Shown here: positions 21,740-28,487 of the stretch, piece after piece
Numbering within the stretch: the stretch's first letter is position 1
Layout of the letters: the number at the start of each line of letters is the position of its first letter
From: an uncultured Oscillibacter sp.
GTDB taxonomy: Bacteria; Bacillota_A; Clostridia; Oscillospirales; Oscillospiraceae
Assembly: GCA_951800675.1 (NCBI GenBank)
Contig: CATOKC010000020.1
Coordinates: 1 to 32,326, forward strand
DNA: 32,326 bases
Direction of reading: 5' to 3'
Notes under the pieces: generated by a model
The model's database searches: none
What the model saw: only the letters and a program-made list of their open reading frames with translations
What the model was told of the DNA's origin: nothing
Translations under genes and position numbers: made by a program

Positions 21740-22453
21740 GTGGCACTGTTTGACAAATTCAAGAAGAAGGCGCCCCCACCCCCGCCGCCGCCAAAGCCCG
21801 CCCAGGACAGCGAGGACGTGTCCGCCTACTCCCACATGCGGGTGGAGGTGACCACCAAGGACGGGCAGATGCTCTTTGTGGCAAAGCTGATGTACCCCCA
21901 GCGGCACACCGCGGAGCTCCACCAGTACTCCGAGGCGGAAAATTCCCTTCTGGAGAACTGCTCCGAGGCGGAGGCCCTTCCCGTCCATATCCGGGGCTAC
22001 CACGACCGCCTGCGGAAGGCCGTGTACATGGAGGGCTTCATCACCCCCCAGCCCAAGCACATCTGGCTGGTGTCCCACCTGTACGTCGCCCGGGTGGGCA
22101 ACGACCGGGCCTTCTTCCGCCTGGACACGGACCTGGAAGCCAGCATCACCAAGTTCAGCGGTCGAAACGCCGGGGAATTCCCCTGCCGCCTGCGGAATAT
22201 CAGTGTAGGCGGAGCCCGCTTCTCCTCCCAGCAGCAGTATTGGGAGGGCGACAAGCTCCTTTTGACTGTGAAGCTGCTGGAGGACCGGGACCCCTCCATT
22301 ATGTACTGCCAGGTGCTTCGGGTCCTGGAGAGCGGGGAAGAGGGCGCCCCCTTTGAATACGGCTGTCAATTTCTGGAGGTGATCGAGGCGGACCAGGACA
22401 AGATCACGGAGAACATCTTCGCCGCCCAGCGAAAGAGCCGGAAGGGCTCCTAG
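21740..22453 (+). CDS. PilZ-domain protein, probable c-di-GMP receptor
   Basis: A 237-residue cytosolic protein: a short polyproline linker after the start (PPPPPPPKP, about 12-20), an N-terminal YcgR-like beta domain (about 30-115), then a PilZ domain (about 120-225). The two c-di-GMP binding motifs are intact: RAFFR (123-127, RxxxR) and NISVGG (153-158, [D/N]xSxxG). EYGCQFLEV closes the barrel. Proteins of this layout tune motility, adhesion or envelope functions in response to c-di-GMP. It starts at GTG, 23 bp after the DUF1015 gene, with an AGGAG site. No flagellar or diguanylate-cyclase gene is nearby. Confidence 0.9.
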   Translation: MALFDKFKKKAPPPPPPPKPAQDSEDVSAYSHMRVEVTTKDGQMLFVAKLMYPQRHTAELHQYSEAENSLLENCSEAEALPVHIRGYHDRLRKAVYMEGFITPQPKHIWLVSHLYVARVGNDRAFFRLDTDLEASITKFSGRNAGEFPCRLRNISVGGARFSSQQQYWEGDKLLLTVKLLEDRDPSIMYCQVLRVLESGEEGAPFEYGCQFLEVIEADQDKITENIFAAQRKSRKGS

Positions 22454-22467
22454 GACTTACGGTGAAC

Positions 22468-22500
22468 AAAGGCCGTCCATGCCAGGCATGGACGGCCTTT
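22468..22500 (+). terminator. Terminator between the PilZ and spoVAC genes
   Basis: AAAGGCCGTCCATGCC/GGCATGGACGGCCTTT is a 16-bp inverted repeat with a single-base centre, between two convergent genes. T-tracts are short on both sides. Confidence 0.7.
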
Positions 22501-22523
22501 CCCCATGGGAAAGCCTGGGAGCC

Positions 22524-22964
22524 CTAGAGCCGGAAAAGCTTCAAAATCACGCCGTACAGCACCGAGGCCACGGTGCCGAAAACGATGACCGGCCCCGCCA
22601 CGGTGAACATCTTCGCCGCCATACCGGTGATGAAGCCCTCGCTCTTGAAATCGATGGCCGGAGACACCACGGCGTTGGCGAAGCCGGTGATGGGCACCAG
22701 CGTTCCCGCCCCGCCGTAGCGGGCCAGCTTGCCGTAGAGGTTCAGCCCCGTCAGCAGGGCGGAGAGGAACACCAGCGTGCAGGAGGCGGCGGTGCCCGCC
22801 TCCTCCTGGTTCAGCCCCGCCGAGGCCCAGCCGTCGGTGATGGCCTGCCCCAGCACACAGATGGCCCCGCCGATGAGGAAGGCAAAGGTCACGTCCTTGA
22901 CGATGGGAGATTTTTTCGCCTTCTGCTTGACGTAGGCCTGATACTCCTTGGGAGACATGTCCAT
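22524..22964 (-). CDS. spoVAC: Stage V sporulation protein AC
   Basis: Membrane component of the SpoVA system, which moves dipicolinic acid across the forespore/spore inner membrane; SpoVAC is described as a mechanosensitive channel. The 146-residue product shows the family's SPKEYQAYVKQKAKKSPIV start, FLIGGAICVLGQAITDG, ALLTGLNLYGKLARYGGAGT, PITGFANAVVSPAIDFKSEGF and KMFTVAGPVIVFGT segments, with about four membrane helices. The start at 22964 has a GAGGG site 9 nt upstream; GTG at 22973 is an alternative. spoVAC normally leads a spoVAC-spoVAD-spoVAE block, but here it stands alone between a convergent and a divergent gene, so it is an orphan copy or the locus is split. Confidence 0.92.
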   Translation of the reverse strand: MDMSPKEYQAYVKQKAKKSPIVKDVTFAFLIGGAICVLGQAITDGWASAGLNQEEAGTAASCTLVFLSALLTGLNLYGKLARYGGAGTLVPITGFANAVVSPAIDFKSEGFITGMAAKMFTVAGPVIVFGTVASVLYGVILKLFRL

Positions 22965-23045
22965 GGAAAGCACCCTCGTTTCGTTCTGAATTTCCTGGAT
23001 AGTGTTGCCTGGGAAGCCGAAAATATTCCCGTCCCCAGGGCGGTA

Positions 23046-23074
23046 TTGAATCTGAGGGACACTTATGGTACTAT
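23046..23074 (+). promoter_or_regulatory. Promoter of the VOC-remnant/hemW/CmpB unit
   Basis: TTGAAT (23046-23051), 17 nt, TACTAT (23069-23074). The predicted start is near 23081, with a GGAGG site (23094-23098) before the ATG at 23106. Confidence 0.5.
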
Positions 23075-23105
23075 GAGAACCATCAAATAGGATGGAGGTT
23101 CCTGT

Positions 23106-23273
23106 ATGGAATTGAGAAATCCCCTGCTGGCGGTATCGGATATGGCGCGGTCCCTGGCGTTTTGCGAGACCGTCCTGGGGCTTCGGGCCGTCCTGGACTC
23201 CGGCCTGACGCCGGAGGAAACCGCCGCCCGCGTGGACGTGCCTCTGGACTACGTTCGGGAGCGCGCGAAATGA
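23106..23273 (+). CDS. 55-aa mini-protein: VOC-domain head joined to a helix-turn-helix-like tail
   Basis: Residues 1-31 (MELRNPLLAVSDMARSLAFC, then ETVLGLRAVLD) are the first strand and helix of a vicinal-oxygen-chelate (glyoxalase-type) domain. Residues 32-55 (SGLTPEETAARVDVPLDYVR end) switch to a GxTpEExAxxxxVpxxYV pattern typical of a small HTH or Rpn-type tail. The VOC metal site and the rest of the domain are missing, so no glyoxalase activity is expected. It has a good GGAGG site, and its TGA overlaps the hemW ATG (ATGA), which suggests it is translated and coupled to hemW. It may be a deletion relic kept as a leader for hemW. Confidence 0.6.
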   Translation: MELRNPLLAVSDMARSLAFCETVLGLRAVLDSGLTPEETAARVDVPLDYVRERAK

Positions 23274-24394
23274 GCCGGTCCCTTGGTCTTTACATCCATG
23301 TCCCCTTTTGCAAGCAGAAGTGCGTCTACTGCGACTTCTACTCCCTCCCCCATCGGGAGGAGCAGATGGACGCTTACGCCGCCGCCCTTCGTACCCAGCT
23401 GGCGAAAACCGATTTCGCCGGTTACGAGGCGGACACGGTTTACTTCGGCGGCGGCACCCCCAGCTATCTGGGCCCCCGCCGCCTGGCGGCCCTGCTGGAA
23501 GCGGTCTTTGCCGCCTGTCCCATCGCCCCCGGCGCGGAAATCACCTTCGAGGCCAATCCCGATTCCGCCGGGGACGCCGGGGACCTCGCCGCCCTCCGGC
23601 GGGCGGGGTTCAACCGTGTCTCTCTGGGGATGCAGTCCGCCGATGACGGCGAGCTCCGGGCCATCGGCCGGGTCCACACCATGACGCAGGTCCGTTCCGC
23701 CGTGAAGGCCGCCCGGAAGGCGGGCTTTGACAACCTCTCCCTGGACCTCATCTACGGTCTGCCAGGCCAAGACCTGTCCCGCTGGCGGAAGAACCTCGCC
23801 GCCGCCGTGGAGCTAAACCCGGAACACCTCTCCTGCTACGGCCTCAAGGCAGAGCCGGGCACCCCCCTCTACGCCCGCCGGGAGTCCCTGCCGGGGGACG
23901 AGGCGCAGGCGGAGATGTACCTGGAAACCGTGGAATTCCTGGCGGACCGGGGCTGCCGGCAATACGAGATCTCCAACTTCGCCAAGCCAGGCCGGGAGTC
24001 CCGGCACAACCTGAAATACTGGACCCTGGGGGAATACCTGGGGTTCGGCCCCGGGGCCCACTCGGATTTCCAGGGGCGGCGCTTTGCCTGGGCCCGGGAT
24101 TTGATGGCATTCCTCCGGGGGAAGGCGCTTTTGTCGGAGTCTCAGGCCGTGACCACCCAAGAGCGGGCGGCGGAGTGGCTGATGCTGTCCCTTCGCCTGA
24201 CCCAGGGCCTGGACCCGGACATCTGGGAGACCCGCTTTGGCCGTCCCTTCGCCCCCTTTCTTCCCTTTTTGGAGCGCTGCGCGGCGGCGGGCTACGCCCT
24301 CCGGGAGGGCCCCCGCTGGCGCCTGACCCCCCAGGGCTTCCTGGTCTCCAACCAGATCATCGGGGGATTACTGGACAATCTACAAGAGGAGTGA
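23270..24394 (+). CDS. hemW: Radical SAM heme chaperone HemW
   Basis: Radical-SAM protein long annotated as an oxygen-independent coproporphyrinogen oxidase but now known as a heme-trafficking chaperone; the coproporphyrinogen-oxidase-specific residues are not evident. The 374-residue product has the 4Fe-4S motif CKQKCVYC (Cys14, 18, 21; CX3CX2C), the YFGGGTPSYL loop that contacts SAM, the ITFEANPDS strand, NRVSLGMQS, LIYGLPGQ, the HemW segment EISNFAKPGRESRHNLKYW, and a C-terminal HemW domain. It overlaps the mini-protein by 4 nt and is followed 4 bp later by the CmpB-type gene. The SxRSLGLYIHVPFC start fits the family. Confidence 0.93.
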   Translation: MSRSLGLYIHVPFCKQKCVYCDFYSLPHREEQMDAYAAALRTQLAKTDFAGYEADTVYFGGGTPSYLGPRRLAALLEAVFAACPIAPGAEITFEANPDSAGDAGDLAALRRAGFNRVSLGMQSADDGELRAIGRVHTMTQVRSAVKAARKAGFDNLSLDLIYGLPGQDLSRWRKNLAAAVELNPEHLSCYGLKAEPGTPLYARRESLPGDEAQAEMYLETVEFLADRGCRQYEISNFAKPGRESRHNLKYWTLGEYLGFGPGAHSDFQGRRFAWARDLMAFLRGKALLSESQAVTTQERAAEWLMLSLRLTQGLDPDIWETRFGRPFAPFLPFLERCAAAGYALREGPRWRLTPQGFLVSNQIIGGLLDNLQEE

Positions 24395-24398
24395 GCGG

Positions 24399-25409
24399 AT
24401 GCACGTCTATACTACGGGCCAATGGGTCCTGCTGTTTTTCTTCTACTGCCTCTGCGGCTGGATTTGGGAGTCCTGCTATGTCTCCCTCTGCCAGCGGCAT
24501 TGGGTCAACCGGGGCTTTCTTCACGGCCCCCTCCTGCCCATTTACGGCTCCGGGGCCATTATCATCCTGCTGGCCACCATTCCCGTGGCGAAGGACCTTC
24601 GGCTGGTCTGGCTCTTCGGCATGCTGGCGGCCACGGCCCTGGAGTACGTCACCGGGGATGTGATGGAGCGGATTTTCAAGGTCCGCTACTGGGACTACTC
24701 CCATCAAAAATTCAACCTCAACGGCCACATCTGCCTCACCAGCTCCATCGCCTGGGGCTTCTTCTCCATCCTGCTGGTGCGGTTTGTCCATCCCCCCATC
24801 GCCCGGCTGCTGGCCCGGGTGCCCGCCCTGTGCGTAGACCCCCTGGCCCATGTCCTGGTCATCGCCTTCACCGTGGACGCGGCGCGCTCCGTCCAGGCCG
24901 CCCTGGACCTGCGGGACCTGCTGGCCCGGGCCGCTGAGGAGAACGAGGACCTGCGCCGTCTGGCGAAGCGGGCGGAGGTCTACGCCGCCTTCGCCAAGGA
25001 TGACTTGCGCCGCTTCCGGGAAAAGACGGAGCTGGAAACCCTGGAGCTCCGGCAGAAGGTGGGCGAGGAGCTGGAGGAACGCCGCCAGGCCCGGGCGGAG
25101 CGGGTGGAGGCGTCTTTGCGCCGCCTCACCGCCGCCAAGCTAGAGGCGCTGTCCACCATCTCCAGTGCCCTGGAAACCTGCCGGGACCACCTGGAGGACC
25201 TGCCGGATTCCACGCCGGAAAACCTGGCGGAGCGCCGGGCGGACCTGGACGGGGCCATCCGCCGGGTCCGGGCCCGGGAGGCCGCTCTGCAAAGCCGCTC
25301 CGCCGCGCCCTATCACCGCTCCCTGCGGCTTTTGAGGGCTCACCCCTCCGCCTCCGCCAAGGACTTCGGCGAGGTGCTGGAAACACTGAAAAAACTGGGG
25401 AAGGACTAG
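24399..25409 (+). CDS. CmpB-type putative ABC-transporter permease-like membrane protein
   Basis: A 336-residue protein of the ABC_trans_CmpB type, a family common in Clostridia with no proven role and usually no ATPase partner. The N-terminal half has about four to five membrane segments with the family hallmarks YCLCGWIWES, NRGFLHGPLLPIYGSGA and the WDYSHQKFNLNGHICL block. The C-terminal half (about 160-300) is a long charged coiled coil (EENEDLRRLAKRAEVYAAF and RQKVGEELEERRQARAERV), longer than I expect for the family. The start lies 4 bp after hemW with a GAGGAG site. The coiled coil suggests a scaffold role more than transport; that is inference. Confidence 0.82.
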   Translation: MHVYTTGQWVLLFFFYCLCGWIWESCYVSLCQRHWVNRGFLHGPLLPIYGSGAIIILLATIPVAKDLRLVWLFGMLAATALEYVTGDVMERIFKVRYWDYSHQKFNLNGHICLTSSIAWGFFSILLVRFVHPPIARLLARVPALCVDPLAHVLVIAFTVDAARSVQAALDLRDLLARAAEENEDLRRLAKRAEVYAAFAKDDLRRFREKTELETLELRQKVGEELEERRQARAERVEASLRRLTAAKLEALSTISSALETCRDHLEDLPDSTPENLAERRADLDGAIRRVRAREAALQSRSAAPYHRSLRLLRAHPSASAKDFGEVLETLKKLGKD

Positions 25410-25420
25410 GCCCTCCCCAG

Positions 25421-25630
25421 CTATAAGTCCAGGGCCTCTTCTCCCCACCGGGCTTCCCGCTCCCTCAGCTCGCTTAGAAGCTCCTGCCGTTTCTTGGCCA
25501 GGAGGTCCTTTGGAACTTCTACGGAGACGCAGTCCGTACAGGCTCCTACAGCATCCAGGCTGATTTTTCTCAGCGTGCAGGTATCCTCCGACCAGTAAAC
25601 GCAGAAGTGGTTTTCACACGTTACATTCAC
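25421..25630 (-). CDS. Small Cys-rich protein, unknown
   Basis: A 69-residue protein with four or five cysteines in a compact arrangement (CENHFCVYWSEDTCTLRK, then GACTDCVSV) and an acidic, charged C-terminal helix. The pattern suggests a small metal-binding or disulfide fold and resembles DUF1540-like proteins; I cannot name it. The GTG start at 25630 is preferred because of the GGGAGGTGAT site directly upstream; the ATG codons further up fall in the promoter. It is convergent with the CmpB-type gene and divergent from a Cro/CI-type regulator, with a palindrome touching its -35. Confidence 0.7.
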   Translation of the reverse strand: MNVTCENHFCVYWSEDTCTLRKISLDAVGACTDCVSVEVPKDLLAKKRQELLSELREREARWGEEALDL

Positions 25631-25649
25631 GCTATCACCTCCCGGATTC

Positions 25650-25678
25650 ATCATACCCCATATTCAGGCAATTGTCTA
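25650..25678 (-). promoter_or_regulatory. Promoter of the Cys-rich gene
   Basis: Read leftward: TAGACA (25673-25678), 17 nt, TATGAT (25650-25655). The predicted start near 25643 leaves a 13-nt leader holding only the ribosome site. Confidence 0.65.
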
Positions 25679-25701
25679 TATTTTAGTAATGACTAAAATA
25701 T
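25678..25701. promoter_or_regulatory. Perfect 10-bp inverted repeat, probable operator
   Basis: ATATTTTAGT (25678-25687) and ACTAAAATAT (25692-25701) surround AATG. The left edge abuts the -35 of the Cys-rich gene. A shorter GTTCA/TGAAC repeat lies at 25709-25723, nearer the Cro/CI-type gene. Confidence 0.6.
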
Positions 25702-25753
25702 TAGATATGTTCAACATCTGAACTTCCGGGTAAACTATCTTTAGGTGATAGCT

Positions 25754-25993
25754 ATGATTATATACGATCCATTTTGGCGCACATTAAAGGACCGGGGCAT
25801 TTCCACGTATAAAATGATCAACAAGCTGGGCTACAGCAGCGGAACCCTCTACCGCCTGCGCCACAACAAGGGCATTTCCTCCCGGCTGATCGACGATCTC
25901 TGCAAGCTGCTGGACTGCCGGGTGGAGGACATTCTGGAATACGTCCCCGACCCGGAAGAACCGGAGGCCCTCGGCACAGGGGAAACCCCATAA
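25754..25993 (+). CDS. Cro/CI-type helix-turn-helix regulator
   Basis: A 79-residue DNA-binding protein: KDRGISTYKMINKLGYSSGTL...RHNKGISSRLIDDLCKLLDC is a five-helix Cro/CI-like (YozG/HTH_26-type) domain, and the last 15 residues are acidic. The ATG at 25754 has a TAGGTGAT site 4 nt upstream; the earlier codon at 25745 is less likely. It is divergent from the Cys-rich gene with two inverted repeats between, so self-control and control of that gene are likely by inference. A strong terminator separates it from the convergent mreB. Confidence 0.88.
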   Translation: MIIYDPFWRTLKDRGISTYKMINKLGYSSGTLYRLRHNKGISSRLIDDLCKLLDCRVEDILEYVPDPEEPEALGTGETP

Positions 25994-25996
25994 CAA

Positions 25997-26026
25997 AAAC
26001 CGCCGGACGGCTTGTCCGGCGGTTTC
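25997..26026 (-). terminator. Bidirectional terminator, mreB side
   Basis: AAACCGCCGGAC/GTCCGGCGGTTT form a perfect 12-bp stem around GGCTT. Leftward it is followed by TTTTTG, rightward by CGCTTTTAA. It serves mreB and the convergent regulator gene. Confidence 0.85.
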
Positions 26027-26030
26027 GCTT

Positions 26031-27050
26031 TTAACTCATCTGCTTGCGGCGGCTCAGGTTCATGGTGCCCTCCTGCATGTTGCCCAGAGTCTCCAGGCTC
26101 ATGCCGGTGCCCAGGGCCACGCAGGAAATCGCCTCTTCGGCGATCATGGTGTGGATGCCCGTCCGGGCCGTCACCAGCTTGTCAAAGCCAGACACCAAAC
26201 TGCCGCCTCCGGTCATGACAATGCCGTTGGTGGAGATGTCCGCCACCAGCTCCGGCGGCGTCCGCTCCAGCACGGAGTGGATGGCCTCCATGATGCGCTC
26301 CACCGGCTCCTCGAAAGCGTCCATCATCTCCGTGGAGCTGACGGCCACCACCTTAGGAAGGCCCGTCAAGAGGCACCGGCCCTTCACGTCCATGACCTCT
26401 TCCTCATCCTTGGGGAAAACACAGCCGATTTGCTTTTTCATCTCCTCCGCCGTGCGCTCGCCCACCAGGAGATTATGCTTGCGACGCATATACTTAACCA
26501 CGGCCTCGTTGAGCTGGTCGCCGGCGATTTTGATGGAGGCGGACTCCACCACGCCGCCCAGGGAGATAACGGCGATGTCCGCCGTTCCGCCGCCGATGTC
26601 CACCACCATGTGCCCGTCCGGCTTGGCGATGTCGATGCCCGCGCCGATGGCCGCCGCCACGGGCTCCTCAATGAGGTAGACCTTCCGGGCTCCGGCGGAG
26701 ATGCCCGCGTCGATGACGGCGCGTTCTTCTACCTCCGTGATGCCGGAGGGGACGCAGATAATCACCCGGGGCTTAAAGACGGAAACCCCAGCCACCTTGT
26801 GGATGAACTCCCGGAGCATCCGCTCCGTCATGTCGTAGTCGGAGATGACGCCCTCCCGCAGGGGGCGGATGGCGATGATGTTGCCGGGAGTCCGGCCCAG
26901 CATGGCCTGGGCCTCCTCGCCCACCTTCAGGAGCTTCCCGGTGTTCTTGTCCAGCGCCACCACGGAGGGCTCATTCAAAACGATGCCTTTGCCTCGTACA
27001 AAAACCAGAACCGAAGCGGTACCAAGGTCGATACCGATATCCTTTGCCAT
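26031..27050 (-). CDS. mreB: Rod-shape-determining actin homologue MreB
   Basis: Bacterial actin that forms membrane-associated filaments guiding side-wall peptidoglycan synthesis. The 339-residue product has the phosphate-1 loop GIDLGTASV (about 6-14), the phosphate-2 loop VVDIGGGTADIAV, the EEPVAAAIGAG connecting strand, and adenosine motif MTGGGSLVSGFD. The start at 27050 (MAKDIGID) follows GGAGGAAG; the longer frame includes the ribosome site. It could equally be an Mbl/MreBH paralogue: it is monocistronic, without mreC or mreD, which is more usual for Mbl-type copies. It has a consensus promoter placed just after the comFC stop. Confidence 0.93.
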   Translation of the reverse strand: MAKDIGIDLGTASVLVFVRGKGIVLNEPSVVALDKNTGKLLKVGEEAQAMLGRTPGNIIAIRPLREGVISDYDMTERMLREFIHKVAGVSVFKPRVIICVPSGITEVEERAVIDAGISAGARKVYLIEEPVAAAIGAGIDIAKPDGHMVVDIGGGTADIAVISLGGVVESASIKIAGDQLNEAVVKYMRRKHNLLVGERTAEEMKKQIGCVFPKDEEEVMDVKGRCLLTGLPKVVAVSSTEMMDAFEEPVERIMEAIHSVLERTPPELVADISTNGIVMTGGGSLVSGFDKLVTARTGIHTMIAEEAISCVALGTGMSLETLGNMQEGTMNLSRRKQMS

Positions 27051-27130
27051 GGGCACTTCCTCCATTTATCGTTTGTCCAAATTTATGATAGGCGGAAAAC
27101 CGCCAACGTATCCATAAAGTTACAAGGTAC

Positions 27131-27159
27131 ATTATACTGGCAATTCTCCTAGAATGCAA
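27131..27159 (-). promoter_or_regulatory. Promoter of mreB
   Basis: Read leftward: TTGCAT (27154-27159), 17 nt, consensus TATAAT (27131-27136). The start near 27124 leaves a 73-nt leader. Confidence 0.75.
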
Positions 27160-27161
27160 GC

Positions 27162-27839
27162 CTATTCTTTCCCTTTTTCTCCCCACTTTTCCTCCTCCGG
27201 CCTGGGGAAGGCCACGGAAACGCAGACCACCGCCGCCGCTCCCGCCGCCAGAAGGGTCTTCGCGGCGGAAACCAGGGTGGACCCGGTGGAGCACACATCG
27301 TCCAGGAGAAGCACCCGCTTCCCGGCGGGAGCGCCCGCCGCCTCGTAAACGCCCTGGGTATTCGCCCAGCGGTCCTCCGCCCGCTCCAGACTGGACTGGG
27401 CGGGGTTGTCCCGGACCTTGCGGAGCAGGCGCTCCGGTTCCACTCCCCAGAGCTCGCAAGCGCTTTCCGCCAGGAGGCGGGACTGGTCGTAGCCCCGCTT
27501 CCGCAGGCGCTTGGCGCTGACAGGAACCCAGCTCACCGTGTCGAACTCCCCGGAAAAGCGCTCCGCCGCCGTTTGGGCCATGAGTCCTCCCAGGGGTCCG
27601 GCGGCGGTCACGCCGCCATGGAACTTGAAACGGCGGACCGCCTCCCGAACGGAGCCCTCGTACCACAGCGGCGCGGCGCAGAGGAGGCCGCCCCGCAGCT
27701 CCCGGAGGCCAAGGGCCTCCTCCGTCCAGGGGAGGGATTTTTCGCAGTCCGGGCAGATGCGCAAGGCATCCTGGACCCCGCCGCAGAAAGGGCACTTGGG
27801 TGGAAAGAGGAGGTCCAGCAGCGCGTCGGTGAGCTTCAT
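27162..27839 (-). CDS. comFC: ComF family phosphoribosyltransferase-like protein
   Basis: A 225-residue ComFC-type protein: an N-terminal zinc ribbon (CPFC at 16-19 and CPDC at 29-32) and a C-terminal phosphoribosyltransferase domain with the PRPP loop VLLLDDVCSTGSTL (about 176-189). It is needed for DNA import through the membrane during transformation; homologues also persist in non-competent species. There is no comFA helicase beside it. The ATG overlaps the stop of an XRE regulator gene (ATGA), so its translation is tied to that regulator. No terminator is visible before the mreB promoter. Confidence 0.9.
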   Translation of the reverse strand: MKLTDALLDLLFPPKCPFCGGVQDALRICPDCEKSLPWTEEALGLRELRGGLLCAAPLWYEGSVREAVRRFKFHGGVTAAGPLGGLMAQTAAERFSGEFDTVSWVPVSAKRLRKRGYDQSRLLAESACELWGVEPERLLRKVRDNPAQSSLERAEDRWANTQGVYEAAGAPAGKRVLLLDDVCSTGSTLVSAAKTLLAAGAAAVVCVSVAFPRPEEEKWGEKGKE

Positions 27840-28093
27840 GGTTTTGCCTGCCGCTTCCGGGGATATGGAGCGGTTTCATCCGTCAAGCCCACTAGATAAT
27901 CCACGCTGACGTTGTAATACTTTGCCAGCGTGATTACCACGTCCAGGGGATAGCGAATCTCACCGATTTCGTACTGTGAGTAGGTATTCTGGCTGACGTG
28001 GAGCAACTTCCCAATATCCGCCTGTGTCAGTCCGCGGTCAATTCTCAAATCCCGTATCCGTTCATATTTCAAAATTTCAGTTCTCATATCCAT
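27836..28093 (-). CDS. XRE family regulator coupled to comFC
   Basis: A roughly 85-residue protein with a textbook HTH_3 domain: IRDLRIDRGLTQADIGKLLHV then SQNTYSQYEIGEIRYPLDVV, ending with YYNVSVDYLVGLTDE, and a basic tail. The ATG codons at 28093 and 28087 are both possible; a GTG lies at 28096. It is the first gene of a two-gene unit with comFC. A perfect inverted repeat spans its start region, which suggests autorepression and hence control of comFC. Coupling an XRE repressor to comFC is unusual to my knowledge. Confidence 0.88.
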   Translation of the reverse strand: MDMRTEILKYERIRDLRIDRGLTQADIGKLLHVSQNTYSQYEIGEIRYPLDVVITLAKYYNVSVDYLVGLTDETAPYPRKRQAKP

Positions 28094-28106
28094 CACCGAA
28101 TATGAG
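28083..28106. promoter_or_regulatory. Inverted repeat over the XRE start, probable operator
   Basis: CTCATAT (28083-28089) and ATATGAG (28100-28106) are perfect arms with a 10-nt spacer, covering the start codons of the XRE-comFC unit. Confidence 0.5.
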
Positions 28107-28172
28107 TATATGTATCTGAAATCTAGATATTTTGTTTTATCCCTGGAGCAGATAAAGCAAGGTAAAATCCAG

Positions 28173-28201
28173 TTGACAAAATCCTTTCCCGTGTATATAA
28201 T
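28173..28201 (+). promoter_or_regulatory. Consensus promoter of a rightward small RNA
   Basis: TTGACA (28173-28178), 17 nt, TATAAT (28196-28201): a perfect consensus, the best in the window. A second TATAAT follows at 28206. A GTGTATA/TATACAC palindrome (28191-28217) brackets the -10. No rightward protein gene lies downstream. Confidence 0.85.
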
Positions 28202-28207
28202 AGTCTA

Positions 28208-28314
28208 TAATATACACAAGAAGGCACTGCCACAAGCGGTTAGCCCCTAAAAGTTTCGATCACCAAGACAAATGCCTTGAAACCGTCACCTGCCGGGGTG
28301 ACGGTTTCTGCTTT
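28208..28314 (+). ncRNA. Predicted antisense RNA of type I toxin-antitoxin-like locus 1
   Basis: The consensus promoter at 28173-28201 drives about 107 nt ending at a perfect 12-bp hairpin (GAAACCGTCACC 28279-28290, GGTGACGGTTTC 28297-28308) and a TGCTTTTC tail. There is no convincing ORF. The last 29 nt are antisense to the end of the tiny leftward ORF at 28286-28363. The 5' part contains GCGGTTAGCCCCT, similar to the RNA of locus 2. This matches the convergent 3'-overlap layout of Firmicutes type I antitoxin RNAs. Confidence 0.6.
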
Positions 28315-28363
28315 TCACGATTATCGTGATCGTAAAAGACCCGATATGTAACGTGATTCGCAT
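28286..28363 (-). CDS. 25-aa peptide, predicted type I toxin-like ORF, locus 1
   Basis: The ORF starts MRITLHIGSFTITIIVK: a hydrophobic, beta-prone half followed by a short basic end (SRNRHPGR). A strong AAAGGAGGTG site lies 7 nt upstream but is folded into a hairpin of the leader. The 3' end including the stop lies inside the hairpin shared with the rightward small RNA. Peptides starting with this TLHIGxxTITI pattern are, to my memory, widespread and unassigned in gut Firmicutes. Toxicity is inferred from the locus layout only. A 66-aa frame on the same strand (28260-28460) is an alternative reading that ignores the ribosome site. Confidence 0.6.
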   Translation of the reverse strand: MRITLHIGSFTITIIVKSRNRHPGR

Positions 28364-28424
28364 ACGGCCTCACCTCCTTTCGGAGGGTGTAGCCAACCGC
28401 CCGCCTTTTACGCAGCGCCTTCTT
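28364..28424 (-). promoter_or_regulatory. Conserved leader with hairpin burying the ribosome site, copy 1
   Basis: Read leftward, GGCTACACCCTCC (28382-28394), loop GAAA, then GGAGGTGAGGCC (28366-28377): the Shine-Dalgarno GGAGG is fully paired. About 55 nt of this leader recur at 31332-31388 before a different tiny ORF. A weak promoter may lie just downstream of the recD2 terminator. Confidence 0.7.
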
Positions 28425-28459
28425 ATTCGACACCTTATCACAATTTCCAGCAAAAAGCA

Positions 28460-28487
28460 AGGACCGCCCCAGGGCGGTCCTTCTCGT
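28460..28487 (-). terminator. Terminator of recD2
   Basis: A perfect stem AAGGACCGCC/GGCGGTCCTT around a 4-nt loop; read leftward it is followed by GCTTTTTGC. It lies directly after the recD2 stop. Confidence 0.85.

Noticed and set aside
28260..28460. A 66-aa leftward ORF covering the locus 1 module
   Set aside because: It is a different frame from the 25-aa ORF, has no ribosome site at its start and would read through the conserved leader.
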